Source: Epiperipatus broadwayi | Taxonomy: Eukaryota > Onychophora > Udeonychophora > Euonychophora > Peripatidae | Direction of reading: 5' to 3' | DNA length: 64,000 nt | Assembly (NCBI GenBank): GCA_028023455.1 | Contig: JAQFVV010000353.1 | Coordinates: 680,001-744,000, forward strand | Shown here: positions 48,567-61,058 of the stretch, in pieces | How the letters are laid out: every line of letters begins with the position of its first letter | Numbering within the stretch: the first letter of the stretch is position 1 | The notes under the pieces: generated by a model | What the model was told of the DNA's origin: nothing | Database searches by the model: none | Seen by the model: the letters and a program-made list of their open reading frames with translations, nothing else | Position numbers and translations under genes: made by a program

Positions 48567-50257
48567 TACTTATTATTATTTTTTTTTTTTTCATACATAC
48601 ATTTCCCCTTTTTTCCTTCTGTAATTTATAAAAAGGAGAACTAATTTTAATCTTTATTTAAGAATTAGTCTCCCCACCTCATTCCAATCTTAAATTTTTA
48701 CTCTATTTTTTAAAAAAAAATTGTATATGCAATTGTTTACTTTTGATACAATTATGTTTCTTAATTAAAAAGAAAGCTGATTATTTTTTGCCTCTCTTTA
48801 TTTCATTTTATTAATAAATTAATCACTTCTTTTATCTTAAAATAAAAATATGTAACATGATTTTATGTGTAGCTTTAACATATATATTTTACCAGTGTAA
48901 CAATATATATGCTAAAACAGACCCCAATATAAAATCAGGGTTACTGGTGCATGAAATTGATTCTGGTCACAACTTCAATCCACTTAACATCAAAATAATT
49001 TGCACTGAATTCAATGATCAAAGAAGAAAAATTTAAGGTGTGGTTTATAGCCAACAACACCTATGCATTAAATAAAAAGATTCATGTGTTGTCTTATCTC
49101 ACAAGTGGAATATGTAAATCTATCAATTTACATATCAATTACTTTATATATTCTTTTGTTATTTCCTCTCCTTGCCTGCCTGGTCAAAAGTAATGCTAAG
49201 CTGTAGTTGATTTGTAGTATTGTTTATTTTTCCATTATAACAAAGTATGCTCTGTATTGAATTAGAAATAATAATATCAGAAGTAATGGTAATGCAGAAG
49301 GCAGTGCTAGTATTAAGGAGCAATATTACATATTCATCACCACCCCTAAATAGTACATAGAATGTATAAACATTACTTGTTACAAACCCTCAATGACTAG
49401 AACAAAAAACTATATTGATGGCAAAGAAGCTATAAAGATTTAAGATAAATATAGCTTCTACTAGTGAAATTTGTCTTATAGAGGAAGAACATTAAATCAA
49501 ACAAGTGAATCCCAATAAAATTTTTTGGAATGCAGATTAGTCAGTGAAAGGAGAATGTATGATGTGGGATTTGCTATAAATTCTTTTTTATTATTTTTTA
49601 TTGTTGTAAATGTTCATTGTCACAATAAAAATCTAATGGTGTTAAAACTTGCCTTACACAATTGTACTAGTGTTCATTTTATTAATGACTTTGCTCCAAC
49701 CTCTGATTCAGAGAATTGAAAGCACGAGAAAGCCTTTATTTTTTGCTAGATAGTATTTTACACCAACACTGATAAAAGAATGCATTTTGTTTCTTGGGGA
49801 ATTTAGAACCAAAAATTGTTGAAAATAATGGCATAAATATTGTAAATTCAAATATGTTGTTGTAGAATTTTTGCATAACCCATAGATCAATTGCCACAAA
49901 AACTGTGTTTAGGCAGAAAAATCATCATAAAAAACATGGACACATCTACATCTTAAAAAATGACATTTAATAGATTACATTATAATTAGGAATTAGAAAA
50001 TAAGTGTATACTATATGAACACAAGAACAGATTTTTGGAACATAAATTTGCACACTTCAAAATTAAAATGATAGATTTATTTTTTAAAAAGAATATTATC
50101 ATATTTACAAAAAAATTAATGTTTATACTTTAGTAGTAATTACAATATATATTAAAATTCAACAGCTATTAAACATTCTTACTGTAGCATGGACTTCTCT
50201 TAAGGAGTATATTGTAGTTCAAAGTAAATCTATTTTTAGATTCAACCACTAAACATC
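48567..50257. other. AT-rich non-coding stretch
   Basis: No supported feature. A 64-codon plus frame at 49525-49719 is unrecognised. Confidence 0.45.
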
Positions 50258-50299
50258 ACATGATCACCACTCTTTATGCTTAAGCTGTTTTTACAGAGG

Positions 50300-50509
50300 C
50301 AAAACTCCAAAAAGCAGCACCACTCAGTGCAAGCCAGAGCAATCAATTGATGCAGGAAGGTTTGCGCAAAAAATCCCTATCTAGTGCCTACTATTAGTAT
50401 GGGGATATTGGATGAATAAGCACTAGATAGGGATTTTATGCACAAACCTTCCTGCATTAATTGATTACTCTGGCCTATTCTGACTGACGCTACTGTATGG
50501 AGAGTTTTG
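50300..50509. repeat. Fold-back element, 210 bp; intact relative of 16.1-kb copy
   Basis: The left arm (50300-50390, containing GCCAGAGCAATCAATT, ATGCAGGAAGGTTTG and CCCTATCTAGTGC) is complemented by 50424-50509. The homology to 16082-16224 begins upstream of the left arm, at about 50258. No ORF. Confidence 0.85.
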
Positions 50510-50884
50510 TTTCTATGTATTCTTGGATTCACTGATAAGAAGAGCATGTGGCATTTTTGGCTTGGCAGAATAATAAATTAAATCTGGAACTTCATAATAA
50601 ATATAAAGGAGCTGAAGGCAAAAAGACAATGACTGATAAGAAAACTTAAAAAATGATTGATTTGTTAAAACTACAAATAAAATATAGACATTCACTTATT
50701 GTGGTCACTTTATATCTTTTTTATGCACTGAAAGCAATATAGAACATAATAAATCATATCACAATATGATTAAATCCAGCAGTATCACTTTCTTATATAA
50801 TGACAATGATTTTGAACAGGTGAAAGAAGTTTGATAATCTTTTTAATAATAATACAAACATTGAGATGATGATTTTCAGTGATG

Positions 50885-52430
50885 AATCCATTTTATCTAT
50901 TCATTTAGATTTGGCAAAGGTATTCAACTTAGTAAATTTAAAGCAACTCTTCATAATCTTAAAAAATTGAAAAGCTTATATCCTGATAAAATATCTGAAA
51001 AAGTTTTAAAATATTGTTGGAATATGTTAGCCTCAAAAATGTTGGAATTTTTTTAGAATTTAAGGACCCTTGATATTGTGTCACCTGTTGCAATTTTCTA
51101 AAAACAAAGGGATGTGCAGTAATTATTATGATATATCATTATGTTCCACTACATCAAAAAGGATTTTGTTGAATAGGTTGCTTTAAATCATAGAGAATGG
51201 TTTTTAGAGAATCAAGAATTACAAATGGACATAGCTTTGTTGTCAGGAAAACTGCAGGGAACTTGTTGGCAATAAAAGAGTCATTTATTTATTATTTATT
51301 AGATCAAGGTATTTGATTCAGTAAATCAAACAAGTTTATTGCATTATTTGATTGCCCACCATAATTTATTCATATTATATAGTTTCTGCATAATAAAATG
51401 AGAGGAAGTGTTATTAATATAGGTGGAAAATTGTATTTGAAATGAAATCTGATGTTAAACAAGGATGTGTTTTTGCGCAATCATTGAGGTCAATTTTTAT
51501 GGCAATTGGCTTTGAAACAATTTTTAGACAGTTTAATGAAGCAGGGAGCAGTTGTGATATGGATGGTGGAATTTTTAATTTGACATGATTTAAAACAAAA
51601 GTTGACCTTTTTGGAATCTGGATTTATAATATACTTATGATCGGGCAATTTTTTCCCATTGAAAAAACAATTTAATGCATTCTTAAATAATTCTATTTAA
51701 TAATTTACAAGAGTCAAATTTTTTTATCAACCAGTGATGAAAGAAAAATTCTCAAAAATTTTAGTTTGGATGATTATTAATTATATAATGTTAAGCAATT
51801 TAAATACCTTGGTAGTTTTGTAAGTAGAAAGGTCAACTCTGATGTTGAGATACAACATCACACTATAATATGCTGCTGCTTTTCATCACAAAATAACTAC
51901 TGAAACTAAATTAGTTGTACAGAGAATTGTTATTTTATTTAATTTATTGTATGGAAGTGAGACTTAGATACCATATTGATATACTGTAAAGATATTAGAA
52001 AAGTATTGTTTAAGAATGGTCTTAAACTTCTAAAAATGAATGAGAATGTCATAAAAACAATCACTATGTTTTTCAGCACTTGATATAATAGAATCCATTA
52101 TTATGAACAATGCATAAAAGGATTTTTATTGCAAACATAGGCATGATTTTTATGGGAGTGGTAGACCTCATCTACATTATTATAAGGATCATTTCAAACA
52201 CATTCTAAAAAATTGCACTATTGGCAGGGTAGAATACATTTGACAGCTATAATTAGACACGGCATTTAAGTATTTTAGCAAAAAAAGTTTACTGTTGGAA
52301 AAAATTAAAAGACAACTTTACATCAAACAAACAGAAAATAGACTAGAATGGTCTATATGTAGATGCATTTGTGTTGTAGACCAGTCATGGCAAAACATTA
52401 TTAGAATGTTTTTTTTTTTTTCTTGGAGCT
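50885..52430 (+). pseudogene. Degraded non-LTR retrotransposon reverse transcriptase
   Basis: Piecewise translation shows the reverse transcriptase core of a LINE in shifting frames with several stops. A CSNYYDIS block (near 51113) matches the usual NYR-IS motif. FDSVN (51312) is motif A. DVKQGCVFAQSLRSIF (from 51451) is motif B. A corrupted motif C lies near 51635, followed by LFYQP-like (about 51720), FKYLGSFVS (about 51798) and LLYGSET (about 51943). The order matches a complete RT with its C-terminal extension. No endonuclease is visible upstream. It is far more decayed than the 61-kb LINE and belongs to a different family, judged by motif B (KQGCV versus RQGDS). Confidence 0.75.
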
Positions 52431-53405
52431 AAAGTTGCCATAGTCATTTATTAAAGGCTCATATATATAAACATAAAAAATAGGAAATTACTAACAACAA
52501 CAGTGTATATCCATTAGAATTTGTCATATTTCTAGAATATGTGTGGTGTTTTTTTCCCCATTCATAATTATACGGATATTATCACTTCTTACAAATTATG
52601 TTTAATCTAGTTTTTGGTATTGAAGATAAAGTGTTTTAATACCTGAATCTTCTTTATAATATCTTTTTCACTACAATTATTTAATAAAGTAAACATTTCA
52701 GTTATATGTAGAAGCAATTAAAAGCTGTAATAATATCAAAAAACATTTATTGGTTTCATCTTTATTAATTAGATTTTTTTATTTTATTTTACTATCCATT
52801 ATTATTTAAAAAAACTGGATTATTTGTTTGGATTTGAGATTAATCTAGAAGAGCATAAAACAGTATGAAATTAGCAATTTATTATATATATGTACACACA
52901 AAAAAAAACTCGTCGAAACAACTATTCCTTTAACATTATGAAAAAACAATTAATGGAAATCGATTTTTATTGATTAATGCTAGCCTTGGGTTAGATTATC
53001 CTGAAAGTAATCACAGTTATTTAAAACAAAAAGTGCTTTACAAGTTCTCAACTAAGATTTATCATTCCAAAAGCTAATGCTTATTAAATCCTTAATCTTG
53101 CTGCTATATCTGATTAATGAACTGAAGCTTTTCAAATAAAGAAATCTTTTACGGAATAAATCGAACATTACTGATTTTCCAAACCATAATACAATATATT
53201 GGTATATTTTATTTATTGGAATTAAGAATCTCGTTTTTAAGTTTTTTGATTGTTAACTAAAACGTTTGTAAAAATTAAAATTATTGTTCTTGCTGGAATT
53301 AATAATGTTTAATTTTAATAAATGCAAAACCGTAACTGATGGGAACCACTACCTACATGAAATTTTTATGCCCAGCATTTTATCTGCACTATCATGCAAA
53401 ATCTG
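52431..53405. other. AT-rich non-coding stretch
   Basis: T10-plus run near 52411 and AT-rich filler. No feature supported. Confidence 0.45.
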
Positions 53406-53406
53406 A

Positions 53407-53816
53407 GGGCCTAACAAAATCATTGAAATAGATTAAAGTCTTTTCAGCAAGAAAAAAAACCAATAGGGACAAATATAATAGTGGTTATTTGTGGTTTGCG
53501 TAAAGGTACCAGTGAGTGCTTCATGGTAACTGTTGCAAGTAGAAGAACATCGATTCTAATGAACACTATTAAACAAAATATTTCTGATGGATCTACCATT
53601 TATTCAGGCTGTTGGAAGGATTATAAAAGTGAGAAATTATTATGCCATGCTGGATTCAAACATTTTAAAATAAATCACACCTATAACTTTGTTGATCCAG
53701 ATACATGCATGCATGCATATGCAAAATATAGAAAGGTTATGGAGTCTGGTAAAATGGTGAAACAAGAGGGATTGGGAAACTGTAAGCCAACACATGGATT
53801 TGTATTTGGCTGAATT
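53407..53816 (+). pseudogene. Merlin-type (IS1016/ISXO2-like DDE) transposase remnant
   Basis: An upstream fragment reads GPNKIIEID followed by a stop (53407-53436). This matches the first catalytic Asp block of ISXO2-like transposases (K-I-V-E-I-D-E-S). After a shift at the A-rich stretch near 53451, the main frame (53481-53813, opened by GTG) contains GTSECFMVTV, STIYSGCWKDY, HFKINHTYNFVDPDT and ends before the usual C terminus. The second catalytic Asp, normally in an S-D-x-W context, is Gly here (codon GGC at 53607-53609). The expected Asn-Ile-Glu block after FVDP is not recognisable. The function would be cut-and-paste transposition. This copy is dead. Terminal repeats were not found. 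Confidence 0.8.
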
Positions 53817-54846
53817 TATGTGGTAGTGACTGCACAACTAAGAAGATATATTTGTGGTGTCTTTGCAGAATATTAACAATTTTTCTCCACTAACATAAAT
53901 GCCAAGTTTGTTTTACTTTCTTTTATTGTGTTTTTTATTTGGTTTACTGCAGTAATATTAAATTTTATTTAACTACAATCGTTTGGAGTTTTGTGTAAAT
54001 TCTAGTTTTTTTTATAATCAGCTTAAAAAAAAATTCAACTAAGTATTTAATATGATAATCATCTTTGTTTACAACATGTGTTGTAGGCCCTGAAATTGAA
54101 TTGTTAATAATAAATAATAAAACCAGCTGACAAGCTTCCAGTGAAGGGATTATAGGTAAGTACCATTTTAACATAACTAACTACTATCATAATATAAAAT
54201 AAGTAGTCTGCACTATCATTCTACATATTAATTTGGACAAATAAATCTCTGATATGCTAGACATCAAAAACTTGGTAAATATATAACAATGTATTAAACT
54301 GCTATGAGAGCAATTAGATATAATCACAATAATATATTTCTACTATTTTTTTTACATTTTCGGTTAATATTTTTATTTTTATTAAAATTATATACAGTTT
54401 AGCTTTTTAAAAATATATAATTAATAAAATGTTTATTAAAATGGGCCATTAGTTCTTTATGCTTTAAAGAGAGTCTTCAATATAGATGACTTGTTCTTAG
54501 CTTCATATAAATAGCCTTTGTCGAGTTACAATTCATGGATATATAGTAGTCACTTCTTGGTGCTCAACCATCTTACGGTCTCTCAAGATTACTAATCATT
54601 TTATTATTTTATTTTATTTTATTTCTAAATGGAACTAATTTTTATGCTTTGAAAATAAAATCAACCACATCATTGTTTGTGAAAGAATATACAAACTACT
54701 ACTATGTTACCATGTTGAACCGATACTTTTACTTTTCAAAATAATCCAGCCTGTTTATTTTATGCTCTTATAATAGTTAGCTATGTTCAAAATATTATCA
54801 AGTTCAAATTTAGTTTCACAGAGTTTGGCAAGTATATTTCTTTTTT
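53817..54846. other. AT-rich non-coding stretch
   Basis: No feature supported. A minus-strand frame at 53965-54174 is unrecognised. Confidence 0.45.
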
Positions 54847-54940
54847 CATATGTCATAGCATCGGCCGGGATGCAAACCCACAACCGTCTGCAACCAACTA
54901 CTTGCTTGCAAGGCAGCTGCGATGACCTCTCGGCTTAATG
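54847..54940 (-). repeat. tRNA-derived SINE, copy 3
   Basis: On the minus strand, A box AAGCCGAGAGG (54926-54936) and B box GGTTTGCATCC (54868-54878) are followed by CGGCCGATGCTATGACATATG and an A-rich tail. Compared with the other copies it has extra bases in the variable-arm region, giving a slightly longer spacing. An (AT)n(GA)n microsatellite (54940-54972) abuts its 5' side. Confidence 0.8.
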
Positions 54941-55732
54941 ATATATATATAGAGAGAGAGGGAGAGGGAGAAATTCTAAGAATTTTCATAATCGATAAAT
55001 AAATAACAGCTATTACATCTATAGGACTGAAAATATATAGTAATATTTATTTGAAGTTTATTAGTTCATAAATATTAGCAAATCTTTTTTTCTCCAGTAA
55101 ATATATACATATAATTAATTAAAAACCACATATATCTGTAATAATTTCAAACAATGTTAATTTAGTTTTACTGTATTTTGAAATTTTTACTGTCTTGAAA
55201 TAACAATACATCTAACAAACATTGATGCTTTGGTCCAACATTTTTTCTAGATAGGTCTTAAATATTTTTACTCGTGAAATAAATTAAATTAACAATTTAA
55301 AATTATTGCTTATATATAAAAAATAATTTTAAATTATAATTATAATAAATAATAACAATAATAATATATAAATTAAGCTGAAATACTTTAGATTACTTTG
55401 TAATCTTTTTTATATCATAATAAAAAATTATTTACTTATAAAAGTGATAAAATTTTAAATATTTACTCAAGAACAAGAACTTATAAATGTAAGTGATGGT
55501 AGAAGACAAATTTTACATGCATTAAAAATAAGTTTAATAATAAATCTTACAACACTAAGTAAAAATAATAAAAAATGAACATCTATGCCAATTTTAAATA
55601 ATATTCAATACAAATGTATTTAAAAAATATTTATCTATTAATACAATGTTTCATTTTAGATTTCTTCAAGTATAAACTGATTGGTTAATAATTCTAAAAA
55701 TACTATTCCTAAAATACAATATATATGTATAG
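54941..55732. other. AT-rich non-coding stretch
   Basis: Begins with (AT)n(GA)n microsatellite to about 54972. Nothing else is supported. Confidence 0.5.
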
Positions 55733-56178
55733 AAATATTAAATCATCCTACATGGTTAAGAAATCCAGTACCACCCTCTGTCAACTAATATATAAATACA
55801 TTAGTTTGTATTTCAAAATAGCCAGCTCAAAATGATACTACTTTGAACTGTAAGCTATTAGATCTTAAATATTGAAATACGAACAATACATTTGTGCTAG
55901 GTGGTTTAAAGACTAAAATTACTGATGTTTAGTTTGTCTTTATATAATAATAGTAAAACATGTTTGTCTGTAGCAAAAGTCAAGATCGTTTGCTTGTTAA
56001 AATTTCAAGTTCTTTGTTTCAGTTTGTTGTATTTCAATATTCAAAATCTAATAGCGTACAGTTCAAAGTAGTATCATTTTGAGCTGGCTATTTTGAAATA
56101 TGAACTCTAGTATATTTATATATTAGTTCACAGAGGGTGGCACTAGATTTCTTACCCATGTGGGGTGATTTAGTATTT
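55733..56178. mobile_element. Fold-back/TIR element, 446 bp with ~150-bp arms
   Basis: The left arm (55733-55890) and right arm (56022-56178) are inverted copies. Shared blocks are CCACCCTCTGTCAACTAATA (one mismatch), TTCAAAATAGCCAGCTCAAA and ATGATACTACTTTGAACTGT. The loop (about 55890-56021) is unique. No transposase. Best viewed as a non-autonomous TIR element or a snap-back insertion. Confidence 0.88.
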
Positions 56179-56960
56179 GTATATTTATTTCAGTATAACA
56201 GTATGCACTGGAATTATATATATATTGTACCCTTTATAATTGGTACAGATAATTAAGTAGGGTTGGAAAAGTAGTTATATTTTTAAAAAAATTAAATGTA
56301 GCTTTTTTCTAGCATATAATTTTGAAGTTATAAAAGCAGGGATTCAAACTCAGTATATAGGAGCTTATAAAGATATATTAGATAGTTTGCACTCATTTAG
56401 AGATGAATTAAATATAAAATGATACAATAAGTTGTTTAAAAAATAATATTAATTTTTATTTATTATAGTTAAAAATTCTACAGAAATAGAATAGTTTAAT
56501 TATAGCAGTAAATATTTTATATTATAGATTTAAAGGAATTATTTTGTTTAAAATACTGTTTAAATGATAGTTAATTTAATATTAGTTTGAAATGTGCTGA
56601 AAGTATCACATAATTAAAGGTGATTGTGTGAATATGTAGGCTTACAAAAAGTTAGGGAAAGAAAACTTAAATTTTAGCTTGTTAACAAAAATTTGATACA
56701 TAATAAAGTAACAAATATTCAGTCTAAAAATAATATTAGTAAAGTAATGAATAAAATTATTATCATTTTATTTAAATGTAATGTTTTATTTGAAGTCAAT
56801 TTCAAGTTATTTAAATATTAAAAAAATGTTTTAATAAAGATATTTAATTTTTTAGATAAAAAATATTTAATATTTAAGGTATTAAATAATTTGATAATAT
56901 TTAATAATCGAAAATGATATTGATTTAGTTATGTAAATAAGCAGGTTTTTACAAACAGTA
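56179..56960. other. AT-rich non-coding stretch
   Basis: Nothing recognised. Confidence 0.4.
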
Positions 56961-56964
56961 TTGA

Positions 56965-57017
56965 CCAATGATATCATTGGATTAAGGCCACTATAAAAAC
57001 AGAGATTGAGGTCAGTC
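56965..57017 (+). promoter_or_regulatory. Candidate core promoter: CCAAT palindrome, TATA box, TCAGTC
   Basis: The perfect palindrome CCAATGATATCATTGG (56965-56980) holds two opposed CCAAT boxes. TATAAAA follows at 56992-56998 and TCAGTC at 57012-57017. Spacing from TATA to the possible initiator is about 22 bp, shorter than the usual ~30. No gene is visible downstream, so this may be a relic promoter of a mobile element. Confidence 0.3.
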
Positions 57018-60000
57018 TAGATAGATTTTTTTATTGATTTCAGTGATTCTTAGTGAATTACAGCTTTGGATTAGGACAGATTTAGTTTGAAATTTATAAC
57101 TATATTTTTTTTATATTGTGACAGTAGTAATTTCTTTTTTTATTATTATTATTTTACTTAAAAGTGTTTTGAAAAATATAATTTGAATAACTATTTAAAT
57201 AATGATTTTCTAAACACCAAACTTCCTTGTCAGTCTATTCTTACTTGAACTCAGCTTAGGACCTCAATAATTCTATGGAACATGATAGTAGTTACTTAAA
57301 TATTGGGATAATGAATACTAAAAGTCAAGGAATATACTGCAACAAGAATGGAAAGGATTTACATAAGGACTTTGAAATTTTTTAAATATTATGTCTGGAG
57401 TGAACATTTTTTGTAATAACTTTATCATATTATAATGAAGCTGATTTATTAAAGTTAATTAAAAGAAATTGGATATTTATTAAAAATCATTATCATAGTA
57501 TTAAATTTGAAAGAAAGAAAAGAAAATTAAGACTTTGCATCTAAGTTTAAAAACTGAATTTAAAATATTTTATGGTATGATGAATGTCTATTTTATTATA
57601 TAATTGATAGTAATAATTCACATTTAATTTGTTTTTAAAGTAATCAAAATGAACTTATGTTTTAAGAACAATGTATTTAAAGACAAATTGAAAAAGATAA
57701 CTTTTGAATGTCTTTTATGCTTTTAAAAGGACTTGCTATTGATCCAATCGATAATAAATTATATATTTTAAAAATAACTTTATTTGGAATAAATGACTGA
57801 TACATATTTTTAAAAGATTGAAATTATATCTTAAAATAAGGGTTTTGAATGATATAGCTATTATGATACCTGGAAAAGAAAAATATTTAATGAAAATATA
57901 CACATTTTTAAAACGATAAAAATTGAAAATATTTTAAAGAAAAAAATATTTATTTTAATTCATAAATTACATGTCTGCTGATAAATGTATTAAATAAATA
58001 ATTTATATTATATAATGTCTGCTAATAATGTTTTTGTCTGATGAAATATGTGAATATTACTTATATTTACTGCAATATATCTGCTATACACAATGGCTGA
58101 AACATACATAAGAAAATATTTCATATAAAATGAATATACCTGGATAAAATTTTCAGAAAGGACTGAAATAAACATTTTATCTTAAAGGATGGTTAATATC
58201 CTTCTTAGATTTTAATGGATTTATATTATTACTTCTACATTTTTGTTTAATGGCACCAAGACAAGACTATGATTTGTGCACAAAGCAATCTAACTGTATC
58301 TAGGCAGTGGTGCAAGATTCCTGACAAGAAATTCAACTTACGAGCAGGAAAAGAAGAAAAATCTTTTCGTAACTTTAAAACTTTATCATTTTTTTTATGT
58401 TAAGTATAATGTTAATATTTAGAATTTTTTTTTTTTAATTTTAAAACTAATCTTTTGTTATTATATTTTAAATTTAATCTTAAGATAGATTAAGTTTATT
58501 ATTATGTTAAATAAAAAAATGGGTATTCAGAAAAGTAGTTTTCTGAACAAGGTAAATTACAATCATAATTGATTTTTCTGAATGTATGGTTCAAGAAGTT
58601 GAATGCCATAATGATCTTAATGATGGCTGAGATTACTGGTAATTTCTTTTTATTATTTCAATTACATTTTGTTTAATTTTTTTCTTAAAAAAAAAGATAT
58701 ATCCTAATTAGTATTTAAATTAGTTTTTCATATTCCTTGAATTTAATATTAAATAGTGGAATGAACTGTTGATAGAAATTATCATTGTGTGTATTTTTTA
58801 TAAAAGAATTGATGAATGTGTATGAATGTTTTTTAAAACATCTAAGGATATTTAAAAATATTTATTTAATGTGAATGCTTGAATATGTGTACATTAGATA
58901 ACATCTTTAATTTATTAATATTTTATCTTTGTGAATGTTGTTTGTTGAAATACAGAAAAAAAACTAATAATGATCTCTAAATCATATAATAACAAATAAA
59001 TAAATGTATAGTACTGATGTATGTTTTATCAAGATTATTTGTGCTTGAAGTCTAAAAAAAACATCTTGAAATGAATTTAGATCTTCATTGTTTTTTTAAT
59101 ATTGTGTTTTGGAAATTATTTTGGAATGCGGTTTCTATATTTTATGATGTTAAGTAAGTTATTCAGTGTGGAAGATATAGGATTGTGGTGAGGAGAGTAA
59201 TATTAATATGGAATCCTAGGTGTTAGGGATGTTGAAATCTATTGTATGTGAATTATATTTTCATACTTTAAAGTTATTAAAATATACAGATGTTATTGGG
59301 CTGTATATTATTTTCCATGGACAGTTGCATTTTCTTATCATCAATAAGTGCTATAATAGAGCTGTGACTTAAATCTTAAGTGCCTGATGAATATGGACCT
59401 ATTATTATGATTTGCCACTGTGTCCATGATTAAGTCATTCTTGTTATTATTTCATACTCTACACTTTAATTGCTATCTATGACCACAGGAATCACCACAG
59501 AAGATAGTTTTATAAGTTGGTAAAGTGATGACTAAATCATTTGAAGTTGATAATTTTGTGAGAGAGCAAGATAAAGTATACAGAAATTTCTTTCGCAAAT
59601 GATGTTGAGATGTTTGATGATTGTCATAGTATATAACATAAGAGAGAAATAATTGATACTCATACAAATATTAGAGATCACTTAGCTCAAACAGATGCAT
59701 ATTCAAATTGGAATGAAAGTGAGAATAGTGAAAATGATTTTGAATGATATGATGAATGTAAGAGTATAAAAACAAAAGAAATTCAAATGTCAAGCAATAT
59801 AATTTATGGATAGTTCTTTAAATTTTATTATAAATAATTTAAACCCTTTTAAGTTACAAAAATTATGAAATTATCTCTTAAATATTTTGCATAAATAGTT
59901 AATTTTTTATAGAGGGAGATATTTATATTTTTTATTTAAAATTTTCTGATATCCAAATATCAGGATGATTCTTTGCCAAACTGCAAAGAAAGTCTTTAAT

Positions 60001-61046
60001 AATTTTTTTTATATATAATTTATTTACTGAATTTTAAGAAGTATATTTTAAATATAAACTTATATTGATGTATTACATCATAAGAAGTATAAGTTCGATA
60101 TTAAATTTTCTTAGAAATTGGGGAATTTATTGTAACTATTCCTAATACAAATAATAGAATACTATTTTACTGAATGGGGATTACGTATTGTCATTACTTG
60201 TAAGTTTTTTTAATTTTATTTTTGAAATGGCCAAAGTGAAGGCTATTTTATTTTATTTCTTGTATTTATTGGTAAGATTTACTGTAAATATATATATATT
60301 ATATTAAATAATGTTAATTCTTATTTTACTTTCATAAATATTTTTTTGTATTATGTTGTTGTTATATTGTAATAGTATGATATTGTTAATTTATAAATAA
60401 ATTTGTTAACTGTTTTAAAACTTATATCTTAGACAAGTTGTGATTTGTCCGCATGTTACTTATTTGATTTTTTATTCTACATGCATGATTTATAGAAATT
60501 AATAATTTGAAATATTACTTATTTGGTACATGATTCCATAAAGATTACTTAGATATTATTTCTATTATATTTTATTAAGTAACAAAGTATATTATTATTA
60601 TTGTAGAAGATAAGATTATTGGTAAATATTTTTTAAACTGATACAACACCAATGAAAGATATACTTGAAATTGTCACAACACTCATATACATTATATTTT
60701 TAAGTATGCCACATTAAACAAAGAGAGATGGTACAATGTTTATTTTAAATCTTATTATACTATTTATGTTTTATTGCTAAACTTTAATCATTAAATAGAC
60801 TTAATGTTGAGAGTCATTAAGTTATTTTAATTGCTTATTGTTGTTATTATTTTGTAAGAGTAGTTAGATATCATGTAAAATTCTTCATCATATTTAACTA
60901 CAGGGTGTTAATTAATTAATTCATTTTATTAGTTTGTTAAAAATGAACTGAGATTATTATTATTTTGAAGAATTGTAAATTTCTTATTGAAAAATGATGA
61001 ATAAAATTATTAGTTAATATTTTATTAAATAAATATTAAGTAATGT
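57018..61046. other. Long AT-rich non-coding stretch
   Basis: No supported gene. Short better-than-background peptides occur near 57275-57370 and 59570-59750, but neither gives a recognisable domain. Confidence 0.4.
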
Positions 61047-61058
61047 ATAGTTATTGTT

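Noticed and set aside
57275-57370. N-terminal endonuclease fragment of the 61-kb LINE
   Set aside because: The peptide resembles a LINE start only loosely, and the TSD at 61047 shows that the LINE copy begins at 61056.
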